The translations under genes were made by a program, and so were the position numbers. From UKL13-2 sp031368465 (GTDB lineage Bacteria > Pseudomonadota > Gammaproteobacteria > Burkholderiales > Usitatibacteraceae), in NCBI GenBank assembly GCA_031368465.1, contig JANMNT010000229.1, positions 1 through 16,826 on the forward strand: DNA of 16,826 nt, in the 5' to 3' direction. The stretch's first letter is position 1. Each line of letters opens with the position of its first letter. The notes under the pieces were generated by a model that saw only the letters and a list, made by a program, of their open reading frames with translations, did not search any database and had not been told where the DNA came from. This document shows positions 1 to 7,870 of the stretch, in pieces.

Positions 1-1171
1 CGCCGGTTGGATCACGCGCGCCACCCAAACCGGCAGCCTGCAGCGTTATCTGCTGTTGATTTTGATCACTGCCATTGCCGCCGGCGTGGCCGGTGTGTGG
101 CTGGTGCCGGCACACACCGCCACCGCCCGTTTCGCCTCGGTCAATGCGCCGGCCAACATGATTGCGATTGCCCTGGCGCTGATCGGTATGGCGTCGGCGA
201 TTGCTGCGGTGGTGATGTATCGCCAACGGTTGATCGCATTAATTTTGCTCGGCGCGGCCGGCCTTGTTGTGGCAATGACCTTTGTTTATTTTTCCGCGCC
301 GGATCTTGCGTTGACCCAATTGTTGGTCGAGGTGGTGACCATCATTCTGATGATGCTTTGCCTGAAATTTCTGCCGGCACAAAGTGCGCCCGAGAAAAAC
401 CGGTTCCGCCAATGGCGCGATGCTACCGTTGCGGCTGTTGCAGGGTTGGGTGTGACATGGCTGGTTTATCAAGTGTTGACGCGTCCGTTTAACAGTATCT
501 CGCCGTATTTCCTGCGCACCACGGTTGGCGAGGGCGGTGGTGCCAATGCGGTCAACGTCATCATTGTCGACTTTCGCGGCTTTGATACGTTGGGCGAAAT
601 CGCCGTGCTGGGTATGGCCGGCCTGATTGTTGCAGCATTGTTGCGCAACCTGCCCCCCCGCAATGCATTGTTGCAAAGCAGCACGCCGGCAGCGCCGGAT
701 GGAACCGCCGGATTTGCCCGCCGTTCGCTGCTGCTGCAAATTGTCGCCGCGCTCATATTGCCATTGGCGGTGATGATCTCGATCTATTTCTATTTGCGCG
801 GTCACAATTTGCCCGGTGGTGGATTTATTGCCGGACTGGTGCTGGCAATTGTATTGGTCCTGCAATACGTCGCCTTCGGCCGCACCCGCATCGAATCGCG
901 GGTCAAAGCCGACTATGCGAAGTGGATTGGCTGGGGTTTGCTGGCTGCCGGCCTGACCGGCGCCGGCAGCTTTGTTGCGGGCTTCCCATTTTTGACCAGC
1001 ACATTCAAATATTTCACCCTGCCGGTGATCGGGGCGGTACCGGTGGCGTCGGCGATGTTCTTTGATCTGGGCGTCTATTTATGCGTGATCGGGGCAACGA
1101 TGTTGGTGCTGTCGAGGCTTGTGCGGGTTCATGACGCGCCCGACCAACACCAGACGGAGCCGACAGCATGA
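1..1171 (+). CDS. mrpA: Mrp-type Na+/H+ antiporter, fused subunit A-B, C-terminal part (5' truncated by window)
   Basis: The reading frame is open from the first bases, so the gene starts upstream; about 389 C-terminal residues are visible. MrpA is the large membrane subunit of the Mrp/Pha/Mnh cation/proton antiporter, which exports Na+ (or K+) for H+ in alkali and salt tolerance. The visible part first shows the MrpA C-terminal region, with the stretch YFSAPDLALTQLLVEVVT and later VDFRGFDTLGEIAVLG. After a short hydrophilic linker it continues into an MnhB-like domain (SLLLQIVAALILPLAVMIS, then RGHNLPGGGFIAGL). Subunit B is therefore fused to A, as in the PhaA' arrangement of many Gram-negative bacteria, and no separate mrpB exists here. 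The polypeptide is strongly hydrophobic with many membrane segments. The stop overlaps the mrpC start as ATGA. The family assignment is firm; the ion carried is not visible from sequence. Confidence 0.93.
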   Translation, partial: AGWITRATQTGSLQRYLLLILITAIAAGVAGVWLVPAHTATARFASVNAPANMIAIALALIGMASAIAAVVMYRQRLIALILLGAAGLVVAMTFVYFSAPDLALTQLLVEVVTIILMMLCLKFLPAQSAPEKNRFRQWRDATVAAVAGLGVTWLVYQVLTRPFNSISPYFLRTTVGEGGGANAVNVIIVDFRGFDTLGEIAVLGMAGLIVAALLRNLPPRNALLQSSTPAAPDGTAGFARRSLLLQIVAALILPLAVMISIYFYLRGHNLPGGGFIAGLVLAIVLVLQYVAFGRTRIESRVKADYAKWIGWGLLAAGLTGAGSFVAGFPFLTSTFKYFTLPVIGAVPVASAMFFDLGVYLCVIGATMLVLSRLVRVHDAPDQHQTEPTA

Positions 1172-1518
1172 GTCTGGAACTGTTGGTGGCTCTCGGCGTC
1201 GGCGTATTGACCGCATGCGGTGTTTATCTGCTATTGCGCCCGCGCTTGTTTGACGTGGTGTTGGGCCTGACGTTGATGTCCTACGCCGTTAACCTTTTTA
1301 TTTTCTTTATGGGACGATTGGCAACCGGCCGCGCACCAATCATTTTGCAGGGCGTGCCCGCCACCCTGACAAATTATGCCGATCCGCTGCCGCAGGCGTT
1401 GGTGTTGACCGCGATTGTGATTTCGTTTGGCATGACCGCCGTGCTGCTGGCAATCGCGGTTCGCGGGTATGCCGAAAACGGCCACGACCGGGTTGACGAC
1501 GACGGTGATTCATCATGA
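1168..1518 (+). CDS. mrpC: Mrp-type Na+/H+ antiporter subunit C
   Basis: A 116-residue membrane protein of the MnhC/NuoK-like family. NuoK is the complex I counterpart, and MrpC packs between the large subunits A and D in the antiporter membrane domain. Three hydrophobic segments are visible (about residues 3-23, 28-50 and 72-96). The family stretch VVLGLTLMSYAVNLFIF covers the second segment, and DPLPQALVLTAIVISFG leads into the third. The length matches the family (110-120). The hydrophilic tail is acidic. The start ATG overlaps the preceding stop by four bases, and the stop overlaps the mrpD start the same way, so translation is probably coupled. Family and position in the operon agree, leaving little doubt. 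Confidence 0.95.
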   Translation: MSLELLVALGVGVLTACGVYLLLRPRLFDVVLGLTLMSYAVNLFIFFMGRLATGRAPIILQGVPATLTNYADPLPQALVLTAIVISFGMTAVLLAIAVRGYAENGHDRVDDDGDSS

Positions 1519-3065
1519 TGGCGTGGCTGCTAAAACACCTGCCGGTGTTGCCGATTGTGCTGCCGCTGCTTGGGGCGGCCCTGGTTTTGCTGGCGGGCGA
1601 AAAAAGGCTGTTGATACAGCGCGTGGTCACCACCGCCTGCGTCGTGTCGCTGCTGGGTTTTGCGGTGCTGGCGATCATGCTGACCGCCAGTGGTCAGATG
1701 GCTGTTTATCTGGCGGGCAACTGGCAGGCGCCATTTGGCATCGTGCTGGCAATCGACAAGCTGACGGCATTGATGTTGGTCCTGACTGCAACGATTGGTA
1801 CGGCGGTGTTGATGGCGGTGCAGACCAGGGCAAAAACAATTGACGGCGGTCGCAAACGGATTGACGAGGGAACATTTTTTTATCCGCTGTTTTTGTTGCA
1901 ACTGGCCGGCTTGAACGGGGCGTTTTTGACGGCCGACCTGTTTAATCTGTTTGTGTTTTTTGAAGTGTTGCTGGCCGCCAGCTACGGCATGTTGCTGCAA
2001 AGTGCCGACCGTTCCCGCACCAACGCCGCGACCCATTATGTGGTGATCAATCTGCTCGGCTCTGCGTTGTTCCTGATTGCCGTTTCGTTGTTATATGGCG
2101 TCACCGGCACCTTGAACATGTCTGATCTTTCACAAAAAATCAACGCCGTGCCGTCCACATCGCGTGGGCTGGTGATGTCGGCGGGATTTGTCCTGCTGGT
2201 GGTGTTTGCCATCAAGGCGGCACTGTTGCCACTGAATTTCTGGTTGACCGGCACCTATGGCCGTGCGCTGTTGCCGGTGGCCGCACTGTTTGCATTAATG
2301 ACCAAGGTGGGGGTGGTGGCGATTGCCCGTATATTGACGCTGGTTTTCCCTGAAGGTGGATTGATCAACAGTCATATGTCGGCCGTATTGTTGATTGCAG
2401 CGCCGCTGACGATGTTGGTCGCCGCGTGCGGTGCGTTGGCCGCACGGGAGGTCAGGGTGCTGATTGGCTGGACGGTGGTGGCATCCGCCGGCATGCTGGT
2501 TACGGCAATCGCGATCGGCAGCCCCAAGGCCTTGTCGGGTGCGTTGTTTTACATGCTCGGCAGCACGGTGGCCACCGCACTTTTATTCTTGAATGCGGCG
2601 GCAATTGATGCGCCGGCCGCCCAGGTCATGCCGGGCGCGGCATGCAAAAACCGCGCATGGCCGGTTGTCGGCGTGTTGTTTTTTACCGGCGCGGCCGCCG
2701 CGGCCAGCTTGCCGCCGTTTTCCGGCTTTATCGGCAAAACCATTGTGCTGGTCAGCGCGACCCAACACGCGTGGATGACGTGGATACTATGCGCGGTATT
2801 GATCGCCGGGTTTCTGACCATCATCGCCTTTGCCCGCATGGGCAGCCGGTTGTTTTGGAAGCGCGACGCGGCGGTGGCGCCGCTGTATTTGTTGCCGGCG
2901 TCATTGTTGGCGGTTGCCTTGGTTGCCCTGACCCTGTTGGCCGCGCCGATTCAACGTTTCACCGATCAGGCGGCGATTGAAATGAAACGTCCGCAGATCA
3001 TGACCGGCAATGTGCTCGGCAAGTTGCCGCTGCCGTCGGACAAAACCACCGGAGCGGCCAAATGA
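1515..3065 (+). CDS. mrpD: Mrp-type Na+/H+ antiporter subunit D
   Basis: A 516-residue polytopic membrane protein, homologous to the antiporter-like subunits of complex I (NuoM/NuoN) and carrying the Proton_antipo_M domain. Two charged residues known to be essential in this family are recognisable. One is a membrane Glu at about 150 in the stretch DLFNLFVFFEVLLAASYGML. The other is a membrane Lys at about 234 in FAIKAALLPLNFWLTGTYGRA. The family segment PPFSGFIGKT occurs in the C-terminal half. Length is normal for MrpD (about 490-530). The gene opens with two consecutive ATG codons; the first gives the 4-base overlap with mrpC and is preferred. It ends in an ATGA overlap with mrpE. The subunit is expected to form one of the proton (or cation) half-channels of the complex. 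Confidence 0.95.
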   Translation: MMAWLLKHLPVLPIVLPLLGAALVLLAGEKRLLIQRVVTTACVVSLLGFAVLAIMLTASGQMAVYLAGNWQAPFGIVLAIDKLTALMLVLTATIGTAVLMAVQTRAKTIDGGRKRIDEGTFFYPLFLLQLAGLNGAFLTADLFNLFVFFEVLLAASYGMLLQSADRSRTNAATHYVVINLLGSALFLIAVSLLYGVTGTLNMSDLSQKINAVPSTSRGLVMSAGFVLLVVFAIKAALLPLNFWLTGTYGRALLPVAALFALMTKVGVVAIARILTLVFPEGGLINSHMSAVLLIAAPLTMLVAACGALAAREVRVLIGWTVVASAGMLVTAIAIGSPKALSGALFYMLGSTVATALLFLNAAAIDAPAAQVMPGAACKNRAWPVVGVLFFTGAAAAASLPPFSGFIGKTIVLVSATQHAWMTWILCAVLIAGFLTIIAFARMGSRLFWKRDAAVAPLYLLPASLLAVALVALTLLAAPIQRFTDQAAIEMKRPQIMTGNVLGKLPLPSDKTTGAAK

Positions 3066-3553
3066 AACGGCTGTTCCCACAACCGCTGATCTCGGTGATG
3101 TTGTTTGTTGTCTGGCTGGCGTTAAACAATACCTTGCATCCGGCGCATGTTTTGCTGGGTGCGCTACTGGCGGTGGTCATTCCATGGTGGACATCAACGT
3201 TCGCCGGCGGGATCAAGGCACCCAGCGTCAAACAACCGTTGACGATTGTGATTCTGGGGCTGATCGTGGTGTTTGATATTGTCAAATCAAACATTGCCGT
3301 TGCCAGATTGATAATGGGCCGTCAATCCAATATCAACCCCGCCTTTGTCTGGGTGCCGTTGGACATCACCGATGCGCATGCGAAGGCGGTGCTCGCCGGC
3401 ATTATCACCATGACGCCGGGCACGGTGTCGGCGGATTTTTCCGAGGACGGGAAATATTTATTGGTGCACGCGCTGAATGTCACGGATGTCGGGCAGCTGA
3501 TTGCGGAAATCAAATCAAGATACGAATTGCCGTTGAAGGAGATTTTTGAATGA
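3062..3553 (+). CDS. mrpE: Mrp-type Na+/H+ antiporter subunit E
   Basis: A 163-residue protein of the MnhE family, a smaller subunit of the Mrp complex with no complex I counterpart. The N-terminal half holds two or three membrane segments (about residues 8-60 and 62-85). The C-terminal half is a soluble domain with the family signatures ANAV-like segment VLAGIITMTPGTVSADFSED and LLVHALNVTD. This soluble part normally lies in the cytoplasm. Length is typical (about 155-170). The gene is translationally coupled on both sides through ATGA overlaps with mrpD and mrpF. An AAGGAG-like ribosome-binding sequence for the next gene lies inside its last codons. Confidence 0.94.
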   Translation: MKRLFPQPLISVMLFVVWLALNNTLHPAHVLLGALLAVVIPWWTSTFAGGIKAPSVKQPLTIVILGLIVVFDIVKSNIAVARLIMGRQSNINPAFVWVPLDITDAHAKAVLAGIITMTPGTVSADFSEDGKYLLVHALNVTDVGQLIAEIKSRYELPLKEIFE

Positions 3554-3861
3554 TTGCGAATCTGGCGGTACCGCTGTCGCATCTGGGTATCTGGACAAAA
3601 TATGCCGTTTTGTTTGCGCTGATTTTATATGGTGCAGCACTGCTGCTCGCGGCATGGCGGCTGTTTCGCGGTCCTGATACGGCTGATCGTATCCTCGCGC
3701 TGGATACACTCTATGTGAACGCGATGGCGCTCACCATACTGCTTGGTATTGTTTTTGCCAGCAACGTCTATTTTGAAGTCGCGCTATTGGTTGCACTGTT
3801 GGGATTTGTCGGTACCGTGGTGATGGCAAAGTACCTCGAGCGCCGGGACATTGTCGAATGA
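3550..3861 (+). CDS. mrpF: Mrp-type Na+/H+ antiporter subunit F
   Basis: A 103-residue small membrane subunit of the MnhF/MrpF family. Three hydrophobic segments are visible, at about residues 18-38, 50-70 and 72-92. The conserved motif after the first segment, RLFRGPDTADRILALDTL, is diagnostic for MrpF, including the Asp that is functionally important in this family. The last segment reads EVALLVALLGFVGTVVMAKYL, also characteristic. A GAAGGAG ribosome-binding sequence ends about ten bases before the ATG, at the 3' end of mrpE. The stop codon overlaps the mrpG start (ATGA). Confidence 0.95.
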   Translation: MIANLAVPLSHLGIWTKYAVLFALILYGAALLLAAWRLFRGPDTADRILALDTLYVNAMALTILLGIVFASNVYFEVALLVALLGFVGTVVMAKYLERRDIVE

Positions 3862-4220
3862 TTCCACTTTGGGCCGACATATTGATTGCGCTGATGGTGG
3901 TGCTCGGCGCACTTTTTGCGCTGATTGGCGCCATCGGTTTGGTGAGGCTTGATGACTTCCTGAAACGTTTGCATGCCCCCACCAAGGCCTCAACGCTCGG
4001 CGTCGGCTGTGTATTGATCGCTTCGATCGTCTATTTCACCTTTTCAGGGCGCGGTTTGAGTGTGCATGAGTTGTTGATCACGCTGTTTGTTTTTCTGACC
4101 GCGCCGGTATCGGCACACCTGCTCATCAGGGCGGCGCTCAAGGACAGCATGCGACACGACCGGAATTTGCCGCCGCCACCGCCGCCACCAAATTTGGCGC
4201 CGCCAGCCGCGCCGGGCTGA
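3858..4220 (+). CDS. mrpG: Mrp-type Na+/H+ antiporter subunit G, with proline-rich tail
   Basis: A 120-residue small membrane protein of the MnhG/PhaG family and the last gene of the antiporter operon. Three membrane segments fill residues 1-95. The family motif GLVRLDDFLKRLHAPTKAST follows the first segment, and FLTAPVSAHLLIRAA closes the conserved part. The last 20 or so residues are unusual: a hydrophilic RHDRN stretch followed by seven prolines and an alanine/proline-rich end. Many MrpG proteins end soon after the third segment, so this tail is an extra of unknown role. The stop codon is directly followed by the stop codon of the convergent cupin gene, without any spacer. Confidence 0.94.
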   Translation: MIPLWADILIALMVVLGALFALIGAIGLVRLDDFLKRLHAPTKASTLGVGCVLIASIVYFTFSGRGLSVHELLITLFVFLTAPVSAHLLIRAALKDSMRHDRNLPPPPPPPNLAPPAAPG

Positions 4221-4595
4221 TTACAGCAACTTGGTGTCGTTGTGCGAATAGGCCGGTGAACAGGCGCACAGAATCCGCAGTGCAACCACGCCGGTATTTT
4301 GAATGCAGTGTGGAGTGCCCGGCCGGATCACAATGCTGTCACCCGGCTTGACCGGAAATTTTTCCCCACCCAACGTCATGATGCCTTCGCCCTGGGTCAG
4401 GTGATAGATTTCCTCTGACTGGTGATGCTGATGCAGCGCCGTGGTCTGCCCCGGTTCGACCACCGCTTCGGCGAGACTTTGCGCGACCACGCCGCTGGTA
4501 TCCGGATGCAACAGCTCGCGGATGAGCGAGCCGTCCTTTGTCACAAAGGACGGGATGCTCTCATAACAGGTATGGGTCGTTTGTACTGGTGACAT
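4221..4595 (-). CDS. Small cupin-domain protein
   Basis: A 124-residue single-domain cupin. The first cupin motif is visible as PGQTTALHQHHQSEEIYHL followed by TQGEG, giving the metal-binding His-x-His and Glu. The second motif is PGDSIVIRPGTPHCIQN, giving the third His. The metal site therefore looks complete. Members of this group are often annotated as cupin_2 or mannose-6-phosphate isomerase-like proteins. Substrates are generally unknown and the sequence does not reveal one here. The gene stands alone on the minus strand. It is convergent with the antiporter operon and divergent from argJ, with which it shares an 86-base upstream region containing a short palindrome. No strong ribosome-binding site precedes the chosen ATG, but the domain fits that start. 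Confidence 0.87.
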   Translation of the reverse strand: MSPVQTTHTCYESIPSFVTKDGSLIRELLHPDTSGVVAQSLAEAVVEPGQTTALHQHHQSEEIYHLTQGEGIMTLGGEKFPVKPGDSIVIRPGTPHCIQNTGVVALRILCACSPAYSHNDTKLL

Positions 4596-4609
4596 GACTG
4601 GCGGGGGTT

Positions 4610-4622
4610 ATCCGGACCGGAT
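4610..4622. promoter_or_regulatory. 13-bp palindrome between the cupin gene and argJ
   Basis: ATCCGG and CCGGAT form perfect 6-bp arms around one central base. The element sits in the 86-base divergent gap, 15 bases upstream of the argJ extended -10 element and 15 bases from the cupin start. The position suits an operator, but GC-rich palindromes of this size occur by chance, so the call is tentative. Confidence 0.3.
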
Positions 4623-4632
4623 CGGTTTTCCG

Positions 4633-4641
4633 TGCCATAAT
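4633..4641 (+). promoter_or_regulatory. Extended -10 promoter candidate for argJ
   Basis: TGC followed directly by CATAAT matches the extended -10 pattern (TGn plus a hexamer with five of six TATAAT bases). No good -35 hexamer is found 16-18 bases upstream, which is tolerated by extended -10 promoters. The predicted RNA start near 4648 would leave a leader of about 34 bases holding the AAGGA ribosome-binding site at 4668-4672. Confidence 0.45.
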
Positions 4642-4681
4642 TTTTGCACGTCAACCGCTTTTTGCCCAAGGATTTTCTGCC

Positions 4682-5911
4682 ATGGCCGTCAACTATGTCT
4701 TGCCCACCAACGCCGGGCTGCACGCCGTGCCGGGAATGCGTCTTGGGTTTGCCGAAGCGCATGTGCGAAAACCGAATCGCAAAGACATGCTGATTGCGGT
4801 GCTGGCCGAAGGCAGTGTGGCGGCGGGCGTATTCACACAAAATCGTTTTTGCGCCGCGCCCGTAACAGTCTGTCGCGAGCATTTACTGAAGAGTGCCAGC
4901 CAGCGGGCAATAATTGTGAATACCGGCTGCGCCAACGCCGGCACCGGTGAACAAGGGTTGAGCGATGCCCGCGCAACCTGCGTGGCAGTCGCAGATGCAC
5001 TTGGCTGTCACGCTGATCAGGTATTACCCTTTTCCACCGGTGTGATCATGGAGCATTTGCCGATGCCGCGGATTTTGGCCGGCATCCCGACATGTGTGTC
5101 GAACCTCGCCGACGACGGCTGGTTTGATGCCGCACACGCGATCATGACCACCGATACCGTACCCAAAGCATTCTCAAAACAAATCTTGCTGTATGGCAAA
5201 ACGGTCACCATCACCGGCATTTCCAAGGGGGCGGGCATGATCCAGCCGAATATGGCGACCATGCTGGGTTTTATCGCCACCGATGCCTGTGTCGCCGCCG
5301 ATGTGTTGCAGGATATGGTTAAAGAAGCGGCAACGCTGTCGTTCAATTCGATCACGGTCGATGGCGACACTTCCACCAACGATTCATTTGTCTTAATCGC
5401 CACCAACAAGGCTGGACATCCGTTGATTGCCGGCGAGGGCACCGCTGAATATGGTCTGTTGCAAACCGCCATCAACGACGTTGCCATTCATCTGGCGCAG
5501 GCGATTGTGCGCGACGGCGAGGGTGCGACCAAGTTCATCACCATCAAGATTGACGGCGGCAAGAGCCGTGAAGAATGTATGAAAGTGGCAAAGGCGATCG
5601 GTCATTCACCATTGGTTAAGACAGCATTTTTTGCCTCCGACCCGAATCTTGGCCGCATTTTGGCGGCGGTCGGTTATGCCGGCATCACCGATCTCGATCA
5701 AAACAAGATCACCCTGCGACTTGGTGATGTGCTGGTCGCTGAAAAGGGCGGTCGCGCCGCCAGCTACCGTGAAGAAGACGGTTCGCGCGTGATGAAAGAA
5801 TCCGAGATCACCGTCAACGTCAATCTGGGTCGCGGCAAGGAAAGTGTGGTGTTGTGGACCTGCGATTTTTCGTACGACTACGTCAAGATCAACGCCGACT
5901 ATCGCAGCTGA
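4682..5911 (+). CDS. argJ: Bifunctional glutamate N-acetyltransferase / amino-acid acetyltransferase ArgJ
   Basis: A 409-residue ArgJ. The enzyme moves the acetyl group from N-acetylornithine to glutamate in the cyclic arginine pathway, and in many bacteria also makes N-acetylglutamate from acetyl-CoA. It is made as a precursor that cuts itself into alpha and beta chains. The cleavage signature KGAGMIQPNMATMLG is intact, placing the break between Ala192 and the nucleophile Thr193. Other family stretches visible are AAGVFTQNRFCAAPV, NTGCANAGTG, DGDTSTNDSFVL, and near the end SDPNLGRILAAVGYAG. Length is normal (about 400-410). An AAGGA ribosome-binding site lies 9 bases before the ATG. The gene leads a tight same-strand cluster with the ATPase, the Nudix/ThiE-like protein and the acyltransferase. 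Confidence 0.97.
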   Translation: MAVNYVLPTNAGLHAVPGMRLGFAEAHVRKPNRKDMLIAVLAEGSVAAGVFTQNRFCAAPVTVCREHLLKSASQRAIIVNTGCANAGTGEQGLSDARATCVAVADALGCHADQVLPFSTGVIMEHLPMPRILAGIPTCVSNLADDGWFDAAHAIMTTDTVPKAFSKQILLYGKTVTITGISKGAGMIQPNMATMLGFIATDACVAADVLQDMVKEAATLSFNSITVDGDTSTNDSFVLIATNKAGHPLIAGEGTAEYGLLQTAINDVAIHLAQAIVRDGEGATKFITIKIDGGKSREECMKVAKAIGHSPLVKTAFFASDPNLGRILAAVGYAGITDLDQNKITLRLGDVLVAEKGGRAASYREEDGSRVMKESEITVNVNLGRGKESVVLWTCDFSYDYVKINADYRS

Positions 5912-5912
5912 C

Positions 5913-6857
5913 ATGATGTTTCCCAAGCTCGACAAAGTCGCCGCAAAGGCGGAAGCATTAATCGACAAGATTGATGCGCTCCTGCCGGTGCAGCCGGTCA
6001 ATGACTGGACGGCCATCGCCTATCGCTGGCATAAAAGTGACGGTGGCATATTCGGTGTGGCCAAAGGCGGACTGGTACCGGTCAGGCATCCACACGTGAT
6101 TCATTTGTCTGATTTGGTCGACATCGACGAACAAAAACAACGGCTGGTCGCCAACACCAAACAATTTGTCGCGGGCAAGACGGCCAACAATGTGCTCTTG
6201 ACCGGTGCACGCGGCACCGGCAAGTCGTCGATTGTGAAGGCGATTCTGCAGCGCTTTGCCAAACAGGGGTTACGTTTGATTGAAGTTGATCGCGCGGATC
6301 TGATTGATCTACCGGCAATCGCCGATTTGGTCGCCGGCCGGCCGGAAAAATTTATTGTGTTCGCCGACGACCTGTCCTTCGAGGCGGATGATGCGGCGTA
6401 CAAGGCGCTGAAGTCGGTGCTCGATGGCGGTGTGGCGGCGCCGACCGAGAACATGCTGGTATATGCAACCTCCAACCGCCGGCATCTCATGCCGGAAATG
6501 ATGCACGAAAATCAGGAGGCCAAACACACCGACGACGGCGAAATTCACCCCGGTGAAACGACCGAGGAAAAAATTTCATTGTCCGAGCGGTTCGGCCTGT
6601 GGTTGTCGTTTTATCCGTTTGATCAAGACCAATATCTGGCGATTGCGCGACACTGGGTCAGGGTGCTGTCGGCAGACGCGCGGGTTGATGAGGTGCAGTT
6701 TCGCAAGGATGCATTGCTGTGGGCGCTCGAGCGCGGTGCGCGCAGCGGTCGTATCGCCTATCAATTCGCCCGCGATTTCGCCGGCCAATTGTCCCAACCG
6801 CCGGTGCCGGCCGGCAAAGTGCCGACAGCCCGCCGCCGTACCCGCAAGAAATCATAA
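5913..6857 (+). CDS. DUF815-family P-loop ATPase
   Basis: A 314-residue ATP-binding protein. The Walker A motif is GARGTGKSS (about residues 98-106) and the Walker B-like motif is FIVFADDLSFE (about 147-157). A later ATSNRRHLMPEMM segment resembles the sensor region of AAA+ proteins. This arrangement matches the DUF815 family, predicted AAA+ ATPases whose cellular role is not established. In betaproteobacteria they recur between argJ and a Nudix gene. The frame is open further upstream into argJ, but the ATG-ATG pair one base after the argJ stop is the sensible start. No clear ribosome-binding site is present there, so translation is probably coupled to argJ. The C-terminus is very basic and proline-rich (about residues 295-314). 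The next gene starts directly at the stop codon. Confidence 0.88.
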   Translation: MMFPKLDKVAAKAEALIDKIDALLPVQPVNDWTAIAYRWHKSDGGIFGVAKGGLVPVRHPHVIHLSDLVDIDEQKQRLVANTKQFVAGKTANNVLLTGARGTGKSSIVKAILQRFAKQGLRLIEVDRADLIDLPAIADLVAGRPEKFIVFADDLSFEADDAAYKALKSVLDGGVAAPTENMLVYATSNRRHLMPEMMHENQEAKHTDDGEIHPGETTEEKISLSERFGLWLSFYPFDQDQYLAIARHWVRVLSADARVDEVQFRKDALLWALERGARSGRIAYQFARDFAGQLSQPPVPAGKVPTARRRTRKKS

Positions 6858-7853
6858 GTGACGACGATTACTGACGTCGCAGTTGCGGTGTTTATCACAC
6901 CCGACGGCCGTTTCTTGTTGTCATCCCGCCCCGAAGGCAAACCCTATGCCGGCTACTGGGAGTTTCCCGGCGGCAAGATCGAGCCGGGAGAGTCGGTCCG
7001 CGACGCATTGGTGCGCGAGCTCGAAGAGGAGCTCAACGTCATCATCGACGAATGTACCCCGTGGTTTTCATTCAAGATGACCTATCCCCACGCGACAGTA
7101 CGACTACGCACCTGGCGCGTCACGGCGTGGCACGGCGCGGACCAACGCGGCATGCATGGCATGGAGGGACAATCGTTTTGCTGGCAAGAATTAACTGACA
7201 TTTCGGTGTCACCGACCCTGCCGGGCTGCCTGCCGATTTTTCGTGCCCTGTCATTGCCGACCACCTACACGATCACGAATGCGAGTCAGCATGGTGCGAA
7301 AGCATATCTCCAGCATCTGCGCGCGTCTTGGGGCAAAAATGCCGCAAACGGCACGCCGGATGGCGTTTTTGGTTTTTCAGATGTCGCCCGCAAACACCTG
7401 ATCCAGATTCGCGAAAAAAACATGCCTGCGGCGGCACTGCGCCAATTTGCCGCCGATGTCACCGCGATTGCGCGACAATACGATGCCATTGTGCTGGTCA
7501 ACAGCGATATTGAACTCGCGCTGGCGGTTGACGCGGATGGTGTGCAATTGACCAGCAATCAACTTGGCCAAATGACGGCACGGCCACCACTGGCGTGGGT
7601 CGGCGCGTCCGCCCACTCGCGCGATGACGTATTGCGTGCCGCAGCGCTCAAATGTGACTTTGTGGTGGTGGGCAGTGTCAAACCGACCGCGAGCCACCCC
7701 GGCCAGGCGCCGCTCGGCTGGCCGGCATTCGAAGAGCTGGTGCGCGACTCACCGATTCCTGCGTTTGCCATCGGCGGACTGTCGCCGTCGGACTCCAATC
7801 AGGCCGTCTCGCACGGCGCGCACGGCATTGCCATGCAGCGCGCTGCCCTATAG
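6858..7853 (+). CDS. Nudix hydrolase (MutT-like) fused to a ThiE/TenI-like domain
   Basis: A 331-residue two-domain protein starting at a GTG that touches the ATPase stop codon. Residues 5-130 are a Nudix domain. The Nudix box runs from G39 to V61 with the core residues E45, R53, E54, E57 and E58 in place. The neighbouring KPYAGYWEFPGGKIEPGES closely resembles MutT, the 8-oxo-dGTP pyrophosphatase that cleans the nucleotide pool. The usual Gly near the end of the box is Asn60. Residues from about 175 resemble thiamine-phosphate synthase/TenI: QIREKNMP, then DGVQLTSNQL, DFVVVGSVKPTASHPG and FAIGGLSPSD. The acidic residue expected in the GVHLGQEDL region of true ThiE is not seen, so thiamine synthesis is doubtful. 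Oxidised-nucleotide hydrolysis with an accessory TIM-barrel domain is the better reading. Confidence 0.9.
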   Translation: MTTITDVAVAVFITPDGRFLLSSRPEGKPYAGYWEFPGGKIEPGESVRDALVRELEEELNVIIDECTPWFSFKMTYPHATVRLRTWRVTAWHGADQRGMHGMEGQSFCWQELTDISVSPTLPGCLPIFRALSLPTTYTITNASQHGAKAYLQHLRASWGKNAANGTPDGVFGFSDVARKHLIQIREKNMPAAALRQFAADVTAIARQYDAIVLVNSDIELALAVDADGVQLTSNQLGQMTARPPLAWVGASAHSRDDVLRAAALKCDFVVVGSVKPTASHPGQAPLGWPAFEELVRDSPIPAFAIGGLSPSDSNQAVSHGAHGIAMQRAAL

Positions 7854-7870
7854 TGCCGGGACCAAAAACA

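Noticed and set aside
239..865. Long minus-strand open frame opposite the MrpA-B gene
   Set aside because: It is rich in Gln, His and Arg without any family resemblance and lies fully opposite a clear antiporter gene; similar mirror frames occur opposite most genes in this window.
4596..4681. ARG-box operator for argJ
   Set aside because: No imperfect 18-bp ArgR-type palindrome (TGAATWWWWATTCA-like) can be recognised; the gap is GC-rich with only a short GC palindrome.
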